Origin: Cyanidiococcus yangmingshanensis
Lineage: Eukaryota; Rhodophyta; Bangiophyceae; Cyanidiales; Cyanidiaceae
Direction: 5' to 3'
Length of the DNA stretch: 64,000 bases
Assembly: GCA_013995675.1 (NCBI GenBank)
Contig: VWRR01000007.1
Coordinates: 372,001 to 436,000 of the forward strand
Made by a program: the position numbers and the translations under genes. The notes beneath the pieces are model-generated. The model was not told where the DNA came from. It did not search any database and saw only the letters and a program-made list of their open reading frames with translations. Positions 51,684 through 63,538 of this stretch are shown in pieces (positions within the stretch are counted from its first letter, which is position 1; the number at the start of each line of letters is the position of its first letter).

Positions 51684-52886
51684 TCACCGCGGAGATGGCG
51701 CTGGCGGCGGCTCGGTATAGGGCATGTGAGCAGCAGCAGCAGCAGCAGCAGCCGTGGCGGTCGCCGCAGCGGCCCCGTATGCAGTGTCTGGTCGCGTGAG
51801 GTACCGCATCGGCACAGTGATATCCTCTGGGGTGTCCAGATCAAGCTCTTGTTTTCCAGCGTAAACTTCGCCTGCATCGGCTCGATTGGCTCCGCAGCTC
51901 CCGTTGTCCTCAGGAGCCACAGCAGCTGCCCCAGGCTCTAGCACGGCTCCAGCGTTGACATCCGCCAGTGCGCTCTGCTTCATCATGGTCCAGTCGAAGA
52001 CGTTATCATCCTGGTAACCTTTCCGTCGGTATAGGTCTCGGAAAAGTCGTCGTAGATAGTTGTAGTCCGGTTTGTCCTCGAATCGCAGCGAGCGGCAGTA
52101 GTTCAGATAGGTCGCAAACTCGGATGGAAACCCGCGACACAAAATATCCACCGGTGTGCAGATTTTGCGCTCACTAATCTTTTCATATTTTTGTTTCTTT
52201 GTAGCTGCTTTCAGACCCTGCCATGGCAAACTGCCTCGATTAAAGTACATGAGGACATAGCCGAGCGACTCGAGGTCATCGCGCCGACACTGCTCAATCC
52301 CCAGGTGGGTGTTGATGCTCGCGTAGCGTGCTGTGCCCGTCAGGTTCTTGTTCTCTCGATACGGAATGTGTACCAGGGTGCGTGGATCGCGATACTTTTT
52401 GGCCAGACCGAAATCGATCAGGAAGACCACGTTGGAGTCGCGACCCAGCCCCATGAGAAAGTTATCCGGCTTGATGTCGCGATGAATGAACGAGCGACTG
52501 TGAACGTACTCGATACGTTGAATCATCTGGTCCGCAAGCATGAGCACCGTTTTGAGGGAAAAACGCCGGTGACAGAAGTTGAAAAGATCCTCCAACGACG
52601 GGCCGAGTAACTGCATCGCAAGGATGTTAAAGTCGCCCTCGGTACCGTACCAGTGCACTTGGGGTATACCCACAGCGGGTTGACCCGTAGCTGGGTTGGT
52701 TCCCAGATAACGATAAATTTTGCTCTCATAGCTAAGCTGAGGGTGTCTCGTTTTCGTCGACTCGAGCTTGATAGCAACCTCCTCACCAGTGTACACATTG
52801 GTGCCCAGGTAGATGTCGCCAAACGAGCCAGAACCGATTTTACGACCCAGCCTCCACTTCCCTCCGACACGAAGTTCAACCGACAT
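51684..52886 (-). CDS. CK1: Casein kinase 1 (CK1 delta/epsilon type)
   Basis: A 400-residue Ser/Thr kinase from the ATG at 52886 (frame open 21 codons upstream). Kinase motifs in order: [11 protein letters not shown], the VAIK lysine (residue 40), [20 protein letters not shown], the CK1-specific [18 protein letters not shown] (replacing APE) and [15 protein letters not shown]. The kinase ends at about residue 300 with [10 protein letters not shown]. The C-terminal 100 residues are regulatory and Ala-rich, with a run of about 8 Ala from a GCA/GCT repeat (51729-51752 on the plus strand). CK1 regulates cell cycle, Wnt-type and circadian signalling in eukaryotes; no specific role can be read here. 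Confidence 0.96.
   Translation of the reverse strand: MSVELRVGGKWRLGRKIGSGSFGDIYLGTNVYTGEEVAIKLESTKTRHPQLSYESKIYRYLGTNPATGQPAVGIPQVHWYGTEGDFNILAMQLLGPSLEDLFNFCHRRFSLKTVLMLADQMIQRIEYVHSRSFIHRDIKPDNFLMGLGRDSNVVFLIDFGLAKKYRDPRTLVHIPYRENKNLTGTARYASINTHLGIEQCRRDDLESLGYVLMYFNRGSLPWQGLKAATKKQKYEKISERKICTPVDILCRGFPSEFATYLNYCRSLRFEDKPDYNYLRRLFRDLYRRKGYQDDNVFDWTMMKQSALADVNAGAVLEPGAAAVAPEDNGSCGANRADAGEVYAGKQELDLDTPEDITVPMRYLTRPDTAYGAAAATATAAAAAAAAHMPYTEPPPAPSPR
51729..51752 (-). repeat. CAG/GCT trinucleotide repeat encoding poly-Ala in CK1
   Basis: Eight contiguous units of a trinucleotide encode a run of alanines in the variable CK1 tail. A simple-sequence tract inside coding DNA, likely length-polymorphic. 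Confidence 0.8.
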
Positions 52887-53668
52887 ATCCGCGCCTCTTC
52901 GAAACACCTTCGAGTGCGCGTGTAGCAGGAATGACGCCCTACTCGACACAGCAAAGACACCTAGTATCCGCGTTCCCTGCGCTACGTGCGTAATCTGTTC
53001 GTGTCAAACGCGCCGCGTGACGACTCTGCCCGAGCGCAACGGCGTTGCTGCGATGATGACACGCCAACGCTGTGCGGGGCCGCCGCCGCCGCCGTAGCGC
53101 CCCAGATGACGGTCGTCGTCGTCGTTGCGCGCCCATTCGTTGCCGATCGATCATGGCGCCGCATCCTCGAAATGGCATCGCGCGCGCGCCAGCCTTCCCT
53201 GACTGTATCGAGGGTGTGCAGAGGCGGGATGCAGAGACACTGTTGCTGTTGCTGCTGCTGCTGCTGCTGCTGCCTCGGCGGCCCATTGCGTCCGAAATTT
53301 GGGTGCCAACGTTGGTCGCATCACACCATCTCAGCGTTCGCCGACAACGCTGTTGAGGGCGCTCGGGGTCAGTGGCAGCGAATCCGTCAAAGAGGACGCG
53401 TGTGGGTCATGGCTCGGAGTTCACCGCCTTGTTGGTAGGACATCTAGATACATTTCTATCCAACGTTCGTCCGTCAGGAGTCGGATTCAGAAAACGGGCG
53501 ATCGATCGATGGATCGTTGTGCTGTAGCTCCCACCGACAGCGACATGCTCGAATGCGACGGGAGCGGTGGCCCGAGGAACGTCCCACCGACAGCGACGAC
53601 TCGTTTCTGAATGATGCCATCGTGAACGAGCCGCTTCAATTGTCTGAAAGGTTCAACATTTCTACCTA
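52887..53668. promoter_or_regulatory. Divergent spacer with CTG repeat
   Basis: About 780 bp between CK1 and the O-methyltransferase. It contains a CTG/GTT trinucleotide run (53240-53273) and a palindromic GATCGATCGATGGATCG near 53506. The 100-150-codon frames here come from the GC-rich repeats. Both promoters must lie here. Confidence 0.5.
53240..53273. repeat. CTG trinucleotide repeat, about 11 units
   Basis: An interrupted then pure CTG array in the spacer upstream of CK1 and the O-methyltransferase, about 400 bp from the methyltransferase ATG. Confidence 0.85.
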
Positions 53669-54805
53669 ATGGATGAGGAACACTTCTCGCTAGAGGTCGC
53701 TGAACAAGAGCGGGATCCTCTTCGCTACCTCTACTCGATCTACTACGGAAACCGGAAAGCGGCCGTTCTCGCAGTTGCTGTTCGGTACAAAATCTTCGAC
53801 TTTATCGCTGCGCACGAACCTGTCGGAGTTCAGCAGTCTGATCTGGTGAAACAGCACCGATTCTCGAGCCGTGGTGCAGCAGCACTGTTGCTTGCACTCG
53901 AGCGCTTGCACTTGCTCCAACTCGTGCAAGACCGCTATTTCTTGACCCCGTATAGCCGGCAGTATTTGACGTCGACTGCTGAGGAATATATCGGCGGCTT
54001 GATCGATCTCGAGTACGATGAGTTCATAACGCCGAACACGCTTGATGCGGCGTTGCGTTCGGGTCATTCGCAGGCCTATCGAGCAGCAGCGGATGTTTGG
54101 CAACACCACGAAATGGACCAAGCGCGATGCGAACGCTTTACCGCAGCGATGCACGCAATAAGTTCCGGTCCAGCCCGAGCGTTGATACAGACACTTTCCC
54201 AGGAGCGCCACTGGGGCCTAGATGGATCGCTCGCGATGCTGCCACATCGCGTCCTGGACGTGGGCGGTGGCAGCGGCTGCTACGCAGTTGAGTGGATGCG
54301 GCACGCGCCAGTACCGAACAGTGAAGCTCACATACTCGAGACACCGGCATGTAGTCATCTCACCGAACGATATGTGGAAGAGGCGCGCAGTATCGTCCTC
54401 CCGAACACCATTCACGTGCACGCTGGAGATATGTTCGTCGAGGAAGCGTACGGGGAGGCATCCTCGTACACACACGTGCTGATGTCGCAAATTCTCCACG
54501 ATTGGCCCGTTCGCGATTCGTCAGCGGCTGGAACGAGACGTGGCGGAGAGCATCTTGTGACTTTGGCCTGGCGAGCGCTGCGCCCTGGTGGCGTGCTGGT
54601 GATTCACGAGAAACTCGTTCGTGATGCCGATACCGCAATGGTGACCCTGGACATGTTGCACTGGACGGAGGGCCAACAGTTCACCGAAGCAATGATGCGT
54701 GAATTGCTCGAAAGGGCTGGTTTCGTGGCGTTGCGCTTTCGCAAAACCGCACATACCTACTGGTGGGCAGTGCTGGCGCAACGCCCTGATGGAATGCAGT
54801 CATGA
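53669..54805 (+). CDS. Class I-like SAM O-methyltransferase (family 2, ASMT/caffeate type)
   Basis: A 378-residue protein in one frame. The N-terminal winged-helix dimerisation region (about 25-110; KAAVLAVAVRYKIFDFIA, SRGAAALLLALERL) is followed by a Rossmann methyltransferase. The methyltransferase has SAM motif LDVGGGSG, the acidic pair ILETP and the catalytic region SQILHDWP with His, then LVIHEKLV. Family 2 O-methyltransferases act on plant phenolics, melatonin precursors (ASMT) and bacterial polyketides. The substrate cannot be told. The start is the ATG at 53669. Confidence 0.88.
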   Translation: MDEEHFSLEVAEQERDPLRYLYSIYYGNRKAAVLAVAVRYKIFDFIAAHEPVGVQQSDLVKQHRFSSRGAAALLLALERLHLLQLVQDRYFLTPYSRQYLTSTAEEYIGGLIDLEYDEFITPNTLDAALRSGHSQAYRAAADVWQHHEMDQARCERFTAAMHAISSGPARALIQTLSQERHWGLDGSLAMLPHRVLDVGGGSGCYAVEWMRHAPVPNSEAHILETPACSHLTERYVEEARSIVLPNTIHVHAGDMFVEEAYGEASSYTHVLMSQILHDWPVRDSSAAGTRRGGEHLVTLAWRALRPGGVLVIHEKLVRDADTAMVTLDMLHWTEGQQFTEAMMRELLERAGFVALRFRKTAHTYWWAVLAQRPDGMQS

Positions 54806-55292
54806 TCCTTCCGGCATGTGGTCGGTGGTCGTCGATTCCTAGGGAATCGACGTAGTTGCGCACTTGAGGAAGCCTGTGACACTTCGATTCGATCAAGTCG
54901 CAGTAAGTCTACCCGATGAAGCGTCAAGAGCTTTCGGGACCTGTTGAAAATCAACCTGGAGTGGTGTTGGGGACAAACCTTTCGAGCCCATCTGGCGCTG
55001 CTCCATGATCGTATCTTTGCAGGGCAGGGATCTACACCCCTGGAGCGTTACGCTTCATGGCAGATGATATTGTGCTCAACGCTGAGGCGATCGTATGGCA
55101 GGCTGCGTTGACGCTCACGCTTGGTCGACGCGAGGTAGCCCAGGGACTTTGGTAACCCCGACTTGGATGGCACCGAGTATCCTATGGTAGGTGACATTCG
55201 CACCAGAAACAGCAGGAACCATTCAGTCAGAATTTCTCTCAATGGAGGATCACGTTTGGTTTCAGGTTTAGGTACGGCGCTTTTCACTCGAA
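54806..55292. other. Convergent intergenic, nothing recognised
   Basis: About 490 bp between the O-methyltransferase and MAP3K-epsilon 3' ends. Short frames only. Confidence 0.5.
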
Positions 55293-58200
55293 TCACGATG
55301 GAATGCTTTTTTCAGTCATTTGAGGAGATCGATCTGTTGCATTCTTTCCCGACGAGACACCATTGTCGCCGTCCGTCTCGGGGGGTCTGGGAAGCTCGTC
55401 GGCGCTGGGGCTCGACGGTGTCGTCCATGATGCCCCGGATGGAGCTGCATCTGGCGGCATTGCAACCATCGCGCATCCGAATCGTTCCAGAATCGACTTG
55501 ACTTCAGGCTGTAAGAGCACACTGCGCTCTGCGGCCGCGATATGCTGCAGAATGGTGAGCACTTCGGGATCAGCACGCTGCATCATTGCAGATAGCATTA
55601 AGAGTGCTTGCCGTCGAACGTCGGCTTTCTTGGCGGCCAGTGCAAGCCGGGCGAGTTGACGACAGAAAAGCGCCGTCCTTGTAGGTACTTAGGGCCTGTC
55701 TCAACCGAGCGCTCACTTCAATCATTTCCCGGTACGGTCCGAGGATGTACTCGGCGTGACTTGCCATGAGATTTCTACTTTGGATTGTCAGCCATTGTAA
55801 CGACCTGTGGGATGCCGCTGTAGACGACTCTGCAGCAACTGGCGAGTCTGTCTCCATGGTGCAGAAAGGTAGTTCGGCCAGTACGCTGATGTATGCCGGA
55901 GTCTGGGCCGAGACTCGTGGCTCCTCGGGCACCAAAATAGTCTCGATTTGTTGCAGGCTCGCTTTGCCGGCATGCATCCATGTCACGAGTGATTCGAGAA
56001 TCGCCTTCTGCTGCGAGGTGAACAGATGCGGAAGCACACACCATGGGGCATCTTTCCGAGCCTTGAAGAGGCTGGTGCGGTACGCTCGACGTGCTTATGT
56101 GCACAAGCCAGCGCTTCGGGCTGCTCATACCCGGAGAGGTCAGCGTCGTGGCCCCTATTCAGGCTAACTTTCGAGGCATCGCTGGTTGTCACCAGCTCCC
56201 TATTCGAACGTAGCCGATGCCAGTGCACGACGCTACCGAGTAACTCGCCGACTAGAAACTCCACAACTTGATTACACCAGAGCACGTTGCGGATCCTCTC
56301 CGAGCTACAATCCAGCGCACATAAGATCTCAATTGCAAAGCCTCGTAATGGATGTTCTCCAGACTGGCCAATAGGACCTTTGAAATGACCCGAAATCGAT
56401 GTGGTCGCCACTGTGTCCACTGCATCTGTTGTCGTCAGCTGGCGAGTAGCGCGCGGCTTGGGACCTGCACGATCACCGTTACCACTATTAGCACCGGTTG
56501 TGCTGCCTCCGCCTCCGCTTCCAGACCGTGCGAGATGAAGGAGATACCGCACGAGCTTACCATCATGAGCGCAGACGGCTTCCTCTTGCCGCTCCCGGGT
56601 CTCCAGGGGGCCACGCAAGCGACACAAATTGAAGAGTGTGATCATGATGCGACCATCCAACAACATGCTGCCGTCGAGCATGCCAACGAGGACCGGAATG
56701 GCACCCGACGCCTGCAAAGCCCTATGTGACTCTTGATGGCCGCTCAAGTCGCGTAACGAGTTCAACACATTCATTTGATCACGTCGATCTCGCAACGCTG
56801 GGAGAATGTGAACAATAGGTCGTAGCACGCTTCTGCGCGCCATGTGCTTCTCAATAACAGAATCCGCAGGCGGAAAGAGGAACCATAACTCCACGAGGCG
56901 TTGCGCAAGCCGATCGATATGCTCTTCGCGGATGACCCGGGCTTGCCTTTGCTTTGAGGGCGAATCGGCATTTGCTGGCTGCTGTTCCTCATTTGCCACT
57001 CGTTTTCGGGCAAGCCATTCAATACACCACTCCAGCGCCTCGGACAGGCGGTCAAGGAAGCCGTCGCGAGCGAGCAGCCGACAAATATCGTGACGACGAC
57101 GCTGACTCTCTGTCCGCATGACCAGCGCTACTCCGCGAAGCGCTATCAGCGTCATCTCTCGATAGCGTTCAAAATCTGGCTCTAGCAGATGTACAAAGGC
57201 TCGAAGGCCGCGACTAGCGACGAAGGTCTCGATAAATCGAATGTCGCTACTCTCAGTGTTCGTGGTCAGGTCGCGCTCCCGTGACTCGTTCGTGAACGGG
57301 AGTATTCGTCGCTCCCGAATTTCCTCCGACTCGGCTCCAAGGGGATCGGCGGGTGCACACGATGCGCGTCCGTCGTTATCGAATTCGATGCAGAGCATTT
57401 TGGCAAGTAGGTAAGCCGCCTGCATGCGAACACGATCATTATAGGCCCTGGTGGAGAACTCCACGAGGATTGGCACGATGCCAGCGATGCTTAGATGATC
57501 TCGAAAGAGCGTATCCTCTGTCGTTGGGGTTGTCGCTGCTGCTCTCGAAACGACAGCCTCATTCAAAAACTCAAGAATTCGCTCTACAAGTGCCTGTTCA
57601 CCAATACCAGATGCATCGAGCACTTCCATGAGCGGTATGAGCAGGTGATAGGTAACCAAGTGGAGCCGTTGATGACGCACTTCACGGAAAAGCTCCAGCA
57701 TGGACGTGGCGGCCTCGACGGCTCGCTGCCTCGAATCGACCAGAGTCAGATCTGCACGGACCAGAGCAGATATTTTTCGACCAATCTCTTCCCAGACAAG
57801 GCGTTCATAACGATCTCGGGGCAACGAGTCTGAATGATGTGATTTCCGCTCTGTGCGATCATTTCTTCGATCGTTGGTGGTACCGCCGCTGTCGTAGCCA
57901 GGACCTGATGGCGAATACGCAAACGTGTTCAGCGCATTCGATTGAGCAGGCGTGTTGCCTAGCTGGCCAGCTTCTATATCGCTCTCTGCCGACGAGAAAG
58001 ATGGTGAAGAGAATAGAGATACCGAAGGACTTGGTCGGACCACGTTGTACCAGGCCAGTGCTGAAGTTGTTGATCGGCCTCCTGCGTCCTTCGCTGGTAA
58101 CCCTGGAATCGGAGACATTCCCCGAGCCCATTCGCCTTGTGCAGTTGGCATCGCTACGTCGTCGTTATCGGAATCAGCTTCATCAGAACTGGGCAGATCA

Positions 58201-60020
58201 ACTGTCGTTGAGAATCCGACCGTGTGAAGCGCATGTCGCCATTTCTCAAGTTCGTCGATCAACCAGTCCTCGTCATCGATGCCTAGGTCGTCGTACGTCT
58301 CTGCCTCCTCTGCAAAGTGGGCAAGCGTTTCAGGGAGAACCGCGGGCTTCGATACACTTCTCATTGTCGCTGGAGCATCGTGGCGCGCTCTCATCGAGTC
58401 CGCAGACGCTGATTCCTCGGGAGAGGGTCTCGCGAGCGTTGCTATATCTGCATCGGCGATTCCCATCCGAGTGTCTTCCTTCTTCTGAGGCGTGATCTCG
58501 CCATCGTTTTCAGTTATGTTCGTGAGCTGTTGCCCCCTCTGACCTGCGGAAAGCGTTTCCATGAGCAGCGCTTTCTGTGTCGTGTTCTCATCGCCTCCGG
58601 CGCGTTCATCCGTCCTCAGGGTAATGCCATCGAATTCGTCCTCTAGATCGAGTTGTTCTTCGTCGAGGTCTTCGGCGGCGGGCAAGTCATCGAGCTCGTC
58701 AACGGGAAGGGCCTCGGCAACAGCAATGGAATCCACCACTGGCTTTGGTGGCGGCACAGGTATACGCAGAATCGGCTCTTGCTCTTCTCGTGGAGCGACT
58801 CCAGCACCTTTGGGCCGAAGGTGTCGTCGCCTCCGCGATTGTCCTCTGCGACTCGCAAGATACCCATCGGAGTGTTCCTGCTCGTCAGAGTCGCTGGATG
58901 CGCCCATCAAACGGGTCTCTGCTCTCTTCAGCTCACCTGTTCGTTTCACGAGCCAGGGGTGCCGAAGAAGCATTTCTGCGGACGGACGCCTCTCTGCGTC
59001 CTTCTGAAAACACTGAAGCAAAAAGTCCGCCATGCCGTCACTTACATTCGGCGGCAAAGGCGGGTGCTCATCGCTAACGATACGAAAAAGTGCCGACATA
59101 GGAGCCAACTCATAGTACGGCGGGTATCCGGTAAACAGTTCAATCACCGTGCACCCGATGCTCCAAATATCGCTCGCGGTGCCGTATCCACTCATCTCGA
59201 TGATCTCCGGTGCCATCCAGTACGGTGAACCCGCAATTGACGATACGGTAGCATGACCAGCTGAATCCGAGTCCATAGTCCAGGCACTCTCAGCGTCGCT
59301 GCGCATAAGCTTGGTGGCGACACCGAAATCTGCGAGCTTCACAAACGCACGCTTGTTTAGCAGAATGTTGGCACCTTTGATGTCACGATGAATCACGCCC
59401 TGCTCATGAAGATAGGACAGGCCCTTGAGCGCTTGAGATACGTACCACGCAATCAAGGTCTCTGGGAGTGGACCGAAACGGCGCACAATACCCGCCAGGG
59501 AGCCCGACTCCATGAACTCGGTCACAATCGAGATGTGTTGTTCATCATGAAGGACCGTAGAATATTTCACAATATTGAAATGATTCAGTTTGGAGAGAAG
59601 CTCAATTTCATTCCGCACCGCCTCCCGATCCGCTGGGCCCATATGTTCAATGGGTATCTGTTTCACGGCCACAAAATACCCAGTACTGATCTCGATGGCT
59701 TTGTAGACGATCCCGTAGGCACCGCGACCAAGCTGCTCACCCAAGTAGTAGAGCACCTTGCCAGAGTTAGAACAAAGCGTTTTGGCTTCCGTGCTTGCAC
59801 GGCTACGATGAAGGCTGCGCGTTAACGAAGCCGGTCGAGACCCAGACGGAGGTGTCTGAGCGTACGCAGCGCTCGGAGCGGCGGCAGCGACGGCAGAACC
59901 TCGAGAATAGCCGCTCTCACCTTCAACAGAGCGAGGACTACCCGTTGTATAAACGCCCCGTCGATGAGGTCCCGCCTTCAGTTCTGTCAGCTTTCTCATA
60001 CGAGCATCCCCGTTCTCCAT
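55293..60020 (-). CDS. M3KE1: MAP3K-epsilon (Cdc7/SepH-type kinase with ARM repeats), two frameshifts
   Basis: The N-terminal kinase domain (about residues 88-345 from the ATG at 60020) has LGRGAYGIVYKA, the VAVKQI lysine, HRDIKGANILL, LADFGVA and SPYWMAPEII. These match plant MAP3K-epsilon and fungal Cdc7/SepH (septation-initiation) kinases. A 400-residue acidic, Ser-rich linker follows, then armadillo-type helical repeats (for example RDQMNVLNSLRDLSGHQESH) to the C-terminus. Two frame changes occur. At 56053-56057 (a TTTCC on the plus strand) one extra base would join RLGK to DAPWCVLPHLFTS. At 55666-55669 (AAAA) one less base would join YKDGAF to CRQLARLALAAKKAD. Both lie in homopolymers, so sequence error is the first explanation. 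Total is about 1,575 codons. In plants this kinase supports cytokinesis, cell expansion and viability. Confidence 0.93.
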
Positions 60021-61321
60021 CAGGTTCGAGTGCTCAACTGAGGAACAAGCTCAGCGTGAAGGAGCAAGTCCTGAGTGGCATCCTCGCGCGCGCGCCTCAG
60101 GACGGGTTCTCTCGTTCGCAGGGTCTCGCGTCCCGCGAGGGGTGCTGTCCGCCCGGCGTCATCCGCCGGCCTGGCTGCGGACAGCGGCGACGCGCGTGGC
60201 CAGCGCACCTCGCAGTGACCAAGTCGGAATCACTGATTGACGGGCACTTCATAACTGGGATTTTCGAAAGTCTTTGATTCAGATTTTTTCCAAACGTATC
60301 TACCTCTGTAGAAGTGATCAGTGCTGAGCAGGCGACAAAGAGACGGAATTACTCATCGATGAGTGACCTGAAAATGTGCTTGTTCAAAGACGCGTGCTCT
60401 GATCTGACTTTCAAACGCTTCTGTCTCTATATTACTGATCACTACTGAGCAGTGCTATAGAGATGGAATCATTGAATCTCGAACCTGACTTGCAAAAAAG
60501 CGGATGTCGATAAAGGATTCAATGTTTTCGGTGAAATGCTCGATCCGCTCGTACGAAAAGTGGAGGACGTCTCTCTCGTCGCTCACAATAAGCCTCTGAA
60601 ATGAAATAGAAAATCCTTTTACGGCCGCTTGGAGGGGGCGTTTTCTGTACCGCGTCACCAACTTCATGGATTTGAACGACCCTGAAGAGATAGAGAGACG
60701 TATCCCGGTTAGTGAAAGCCAGCGTCACTCCATTCGAGTGATCGACAGTGAACGAGCTTTAGCAACGGGGTGCGGTTATTCACTGGGAACTCAAACATGT
60801 ACTCAGGCGCTCCGAATACGGCGACGGTTTCAAGGCAATGGAGCTCCCGAATGGACCAACGCTGGCGCTGGCTATCGCCTACCATGATCCATGAGACTGG
60901 AGACAAGAACCAACCCGTGACCGAGATATTGATGTCATCCAAGGACACGTTTCATTGGTGCCCAATCTAGATTGCTTCATTCGTGAGCGAAGAAACCTCG
61001 CCGCCCGGGTGACGGATTCTGAAATGTACCGTTGCAAAGGGACCTCAATAAAGTCGCATGGAGCTGTGCCTGCATATGTTGATCCGACGAAACATCCGTT
61101 CACGGTGATCATCGAGACATCGATGCTTTCGAGCATCGAGATCAATCCCATATCCTCGGGGTGCCGCCTGTATTGGTTGTCCTCTCCTCTCCGTGGGCCC
61201 GGGACTGAGGCTAAAGAGCGCGTGCGTGCCGCTTCCCCTATCGATATCGAATGTGCTTTGTCGCCAGTCAAGTTTTGTGCACTTGTCTGCCAAGGAACGG
61301 CCCTCTTCCAAATTCGATGCT
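60021..61321. promoter_or_regulatory. Spacer with diverged 120-bp-period duplication
   Basis: The stretch lies between two minus-strand genes. A diverged duplication occurs near 60290-60375 and 60410-60496 (see the repeat entry). Other frames are short. It should contain the MAP3K-epsilon promoter at its left and the proline-iminopeptidase 3' end at its right. Confidence 0.4.
60290..60496. repeat. Diverged tandem duplication, period about 120 bp
   Basis: The segments at about 60290-60375 and 60410-60496 align over about 85 bp with many substitutions. Shared landmarks in order are CAAACG, CTCT, TGATCA (with G/C changes), CTGAGCAG, AGAGA-GGAAT and GACCTG/GACTTG. Each contains a TGATCA-centred inverted motif. 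Confidence 0.6.
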
Positions 61322-62668
61322 TTATGTTTGTCGAACACCGTCGGAAAGTGCTCGATACTGATCTGTTGCGATGACCAGATGTCTCTGGGTGCCGGGCTCC
61401 ATCGCCGAGTGCCCCGCATCTTCAACCACAATAAACGCTGCCTGAGGCAATTGATTTTTCAAAAGCCATGCAGTCTCGAAAGGGCAAACGATGTCGTAGC
61501 GACCCTGCACGATTGTGCAAGGTATATCACGAATGCGAGCGCACTGAGTCGCTTCGAGGAGCCAACCATCGCGTTCGAAAAACCCACCATGGACAAAATA
61601 GTGGCATTCGATACGGGCGAAAGCCTCAGCAAAGTCGGGCTTCCCGTACCTGCCCTCTGCATCGACTGTTGCACGCAAGTGGGAAGTACGGCCCTCCCAG
61701 ATACTCCACGCACTTGCGGCTCGCATCCGCTCCGCGAGGTCCGGTGAGGTCAGTCGCTTGTAGTATGCATGGATCAGTGGAAGGCGAGCGATCTGCTCTG
61801 GAGCGAATTGCTCACTTTGGAGACCTCGCTGACCAACGCGTTCCTCTGGAGGGATCGGGGCGATAAAATCCTGCCAAGCCTCTGGAAAGATTCGATCGGC
61901 GCCGTGGCCCTCGTAGAACCAGGCTAGCTCGCGGTGACGTAAGGTAAAGATTCCTCGAAGCACGAGAGCAAGCACCAGTTCAGGGTGGGTTACGGCGAAA
62001 GCGAGGGCAAGCGATGAGCCCCAGGAGCCTCCAAAGACCAACATTTTCTGCGAGATACCCAGATGTTGTCGCAACTGAATAATATCCGCTACAAGATGCC
62101 ATGTAGTGTTCTCCTTCAGCTCCGCATGTGGTATAGACTTACCGCTTCCCCTCTGATCGAATAGAATAATTCGATAGTGCTTTGGATCAAAGAACTGCCG
62201 GTGTATTGGTTCGAGCCCACCGCCAGGCCCGCCGTGAAGAAACAGGGCTGGTGTCCCACTCGGATTCCCAGCTTGCTCGTAGTATATCCGATGTAGCGAG
62301 GAGACCTGAAGGTACCCAGAATCGAATGGCTCAATAGACGGATAAAGTGCATCTTCTGGTGTGCCGCTCATCGTTGCAAGACCAAAGCGCTGGGTGAGCG
62401 CCCACCGATCGGCCTGTCGAACTAGTCGAGCTTGGCGTCTATGTCGAGGCTGTGGCGTTTTACAGCGTCTCCAAATTGTGCCCCTGTAGCTAGTTAGGTG
62501 GTTAGTTAAGAATCGACGACGCCAGAGAGTCCTGCTCAGACACCCCACGAGGCCGACGTCAACCCGAGACGGAGCCAACTTCATCCGTTGCGTCCAAGGG
62601 GATAGAGATCGCCGTCGGTCGCGTCTCAACTTTGAAGCGAACCCGCTCGCGGTCATGCTGGACGGCAT
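61322..62668 (-). CDS. pip: Proline iminopeptidase (prolyl aminopeptidase), alpha/beta hydrolase
   Basis: A 448-residue frame. The canonical enzyme starts near residue 100 (MSGTPEDALYPSIEPFDSGY); the preceding, Arg-rich extension may be a targeting peptide or a 5' artefact. The hydrolase has the oxyanion motif LHGGPGGG, DQRGSGKS, the nucleophile elbow GGSWGSSLA, the cap region RGIFTLRHRELAWFYEGHGADRIFPEAW typical of the family and the C-terminal VQGRYDIVCP and AGHSAMEPG with catalytic Asp and His. It cleaves N-terminal proline from peptides. One exon. The first-ATG start is at 62668, but a start at 62371 (inner ATG) is equally possible. Confidence 0.95.
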   Translation of the reverse strand: MPSSMTASGFASKLRRDRRRSLSPWTQRMKLAPSRVDVGLVGCLSRTLWRRRFLTNHLTSYRGTIWRRCKTPQPRHRRQARLVRQADRWALTQRFGLATMSGTPEDALYPSIEPFDSGYLQVSSLHRIYYEQAGNPSGTPALFLHGGPGGGLEPIHRQFFDPKHYRIILFDQRGSGKSIPHAELKENTTWHLVADIIQLRQHLGISQKMLVFGGSWGSSLALAFAVTHPELVLALVLRGIFTLRHRELAWFYEGHGADRIFPEAWQDFIAPIPPEERVGQRGLQSEQFAPEQIARLPLIHAYYKRLTSPDLAERMRAASAWSIWEGRTSHLRATVDAEGRYGKPDFAEAFARIECHYFVHGGFFERDGWLLEATQCARIRDIPCTIVQGRYDIVCPFETAWLLKNQLPQAAFIVVEDAGHSAMEPGTQRHLVIATDQYRALSDGVRQT

Positions 62669-63538
62669 AGAATCGTGAATGCCAACACTGGAGCGTGCCT
62701 ACGAAGGTCATCTTTCGTTAGCAGACCACCGCCTCATTTCCACCGAGTCGATCTGTCTCACAAAGCGATGTATTCGAATAGAGAGTGATTTCTAGTCCCA
62801 ATCCCCCTCAAGGGCATTTTTGGAGTACGATCATTTGGAGGCTTAAAAGAAGCCCTGTGGCGAGAATATTCCCCAGGACGTGCTCTGCATGGGCCATGAA
62901 CGGAACGCATTGCTCCCAAGAGTTTCATTACCCGAGACAAATCTACGAAATCATCCAGGATGAAGAATGATTCGGTTCGGGGTTCTTGTTCAGAATGCTG
63001 TTGCTACTACTCGCATCCGAATAAAAGAGAAACTTCACTGCCTCATCCGATAGGTGTTGATGCTGCCCGCGCGAGACGACCTAGTCTACCTTATGATATT
63101 CCTTATCGCCATTTCGCACTCAAACTCCCTACAAAGGGACCTCTTCTGTTTCGAAACACACACGATAAGCACATGTGACGAATTCAGAATCCCCAGCAAG
63201 ATTCACAGAGCCAGAACTGCATATCCTACCCATGCATCCTATCCTGCCAGCGTGCTTTCCTAGTCCCTTTCATCGTCATTGTAACAAAGGAAGAGCCTCC
63301 TGGGGCGCCCGCACAGTCCTTCCACATCGATTTCAGAATCAGACTGACGCTCCAGAACGAAACCATCCCGGGTTGAGAAACTCGTTTTGTCTCGAAAGAC
63401 GAGCGATCCAGCGCGCATTGTGACGACCCAAGTGCTCTCGGCCGTCTTGAGGCTCGAGGCACAACCACGACGCTTACCGTCAAACGAACCTGAAACGAGG
63501 TTTCAGAAAATAGGTCGTGGGCGTTGGAGGTGTTTCGA
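62669..63538. promoter_or_regulatory. Divergent spacer, nothing recognised
   Basis: About 870 bp between proline iminopeptidase and APC11 starts. Short frames on both strands, no domain or repeat seen. Confidence 0.5.
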
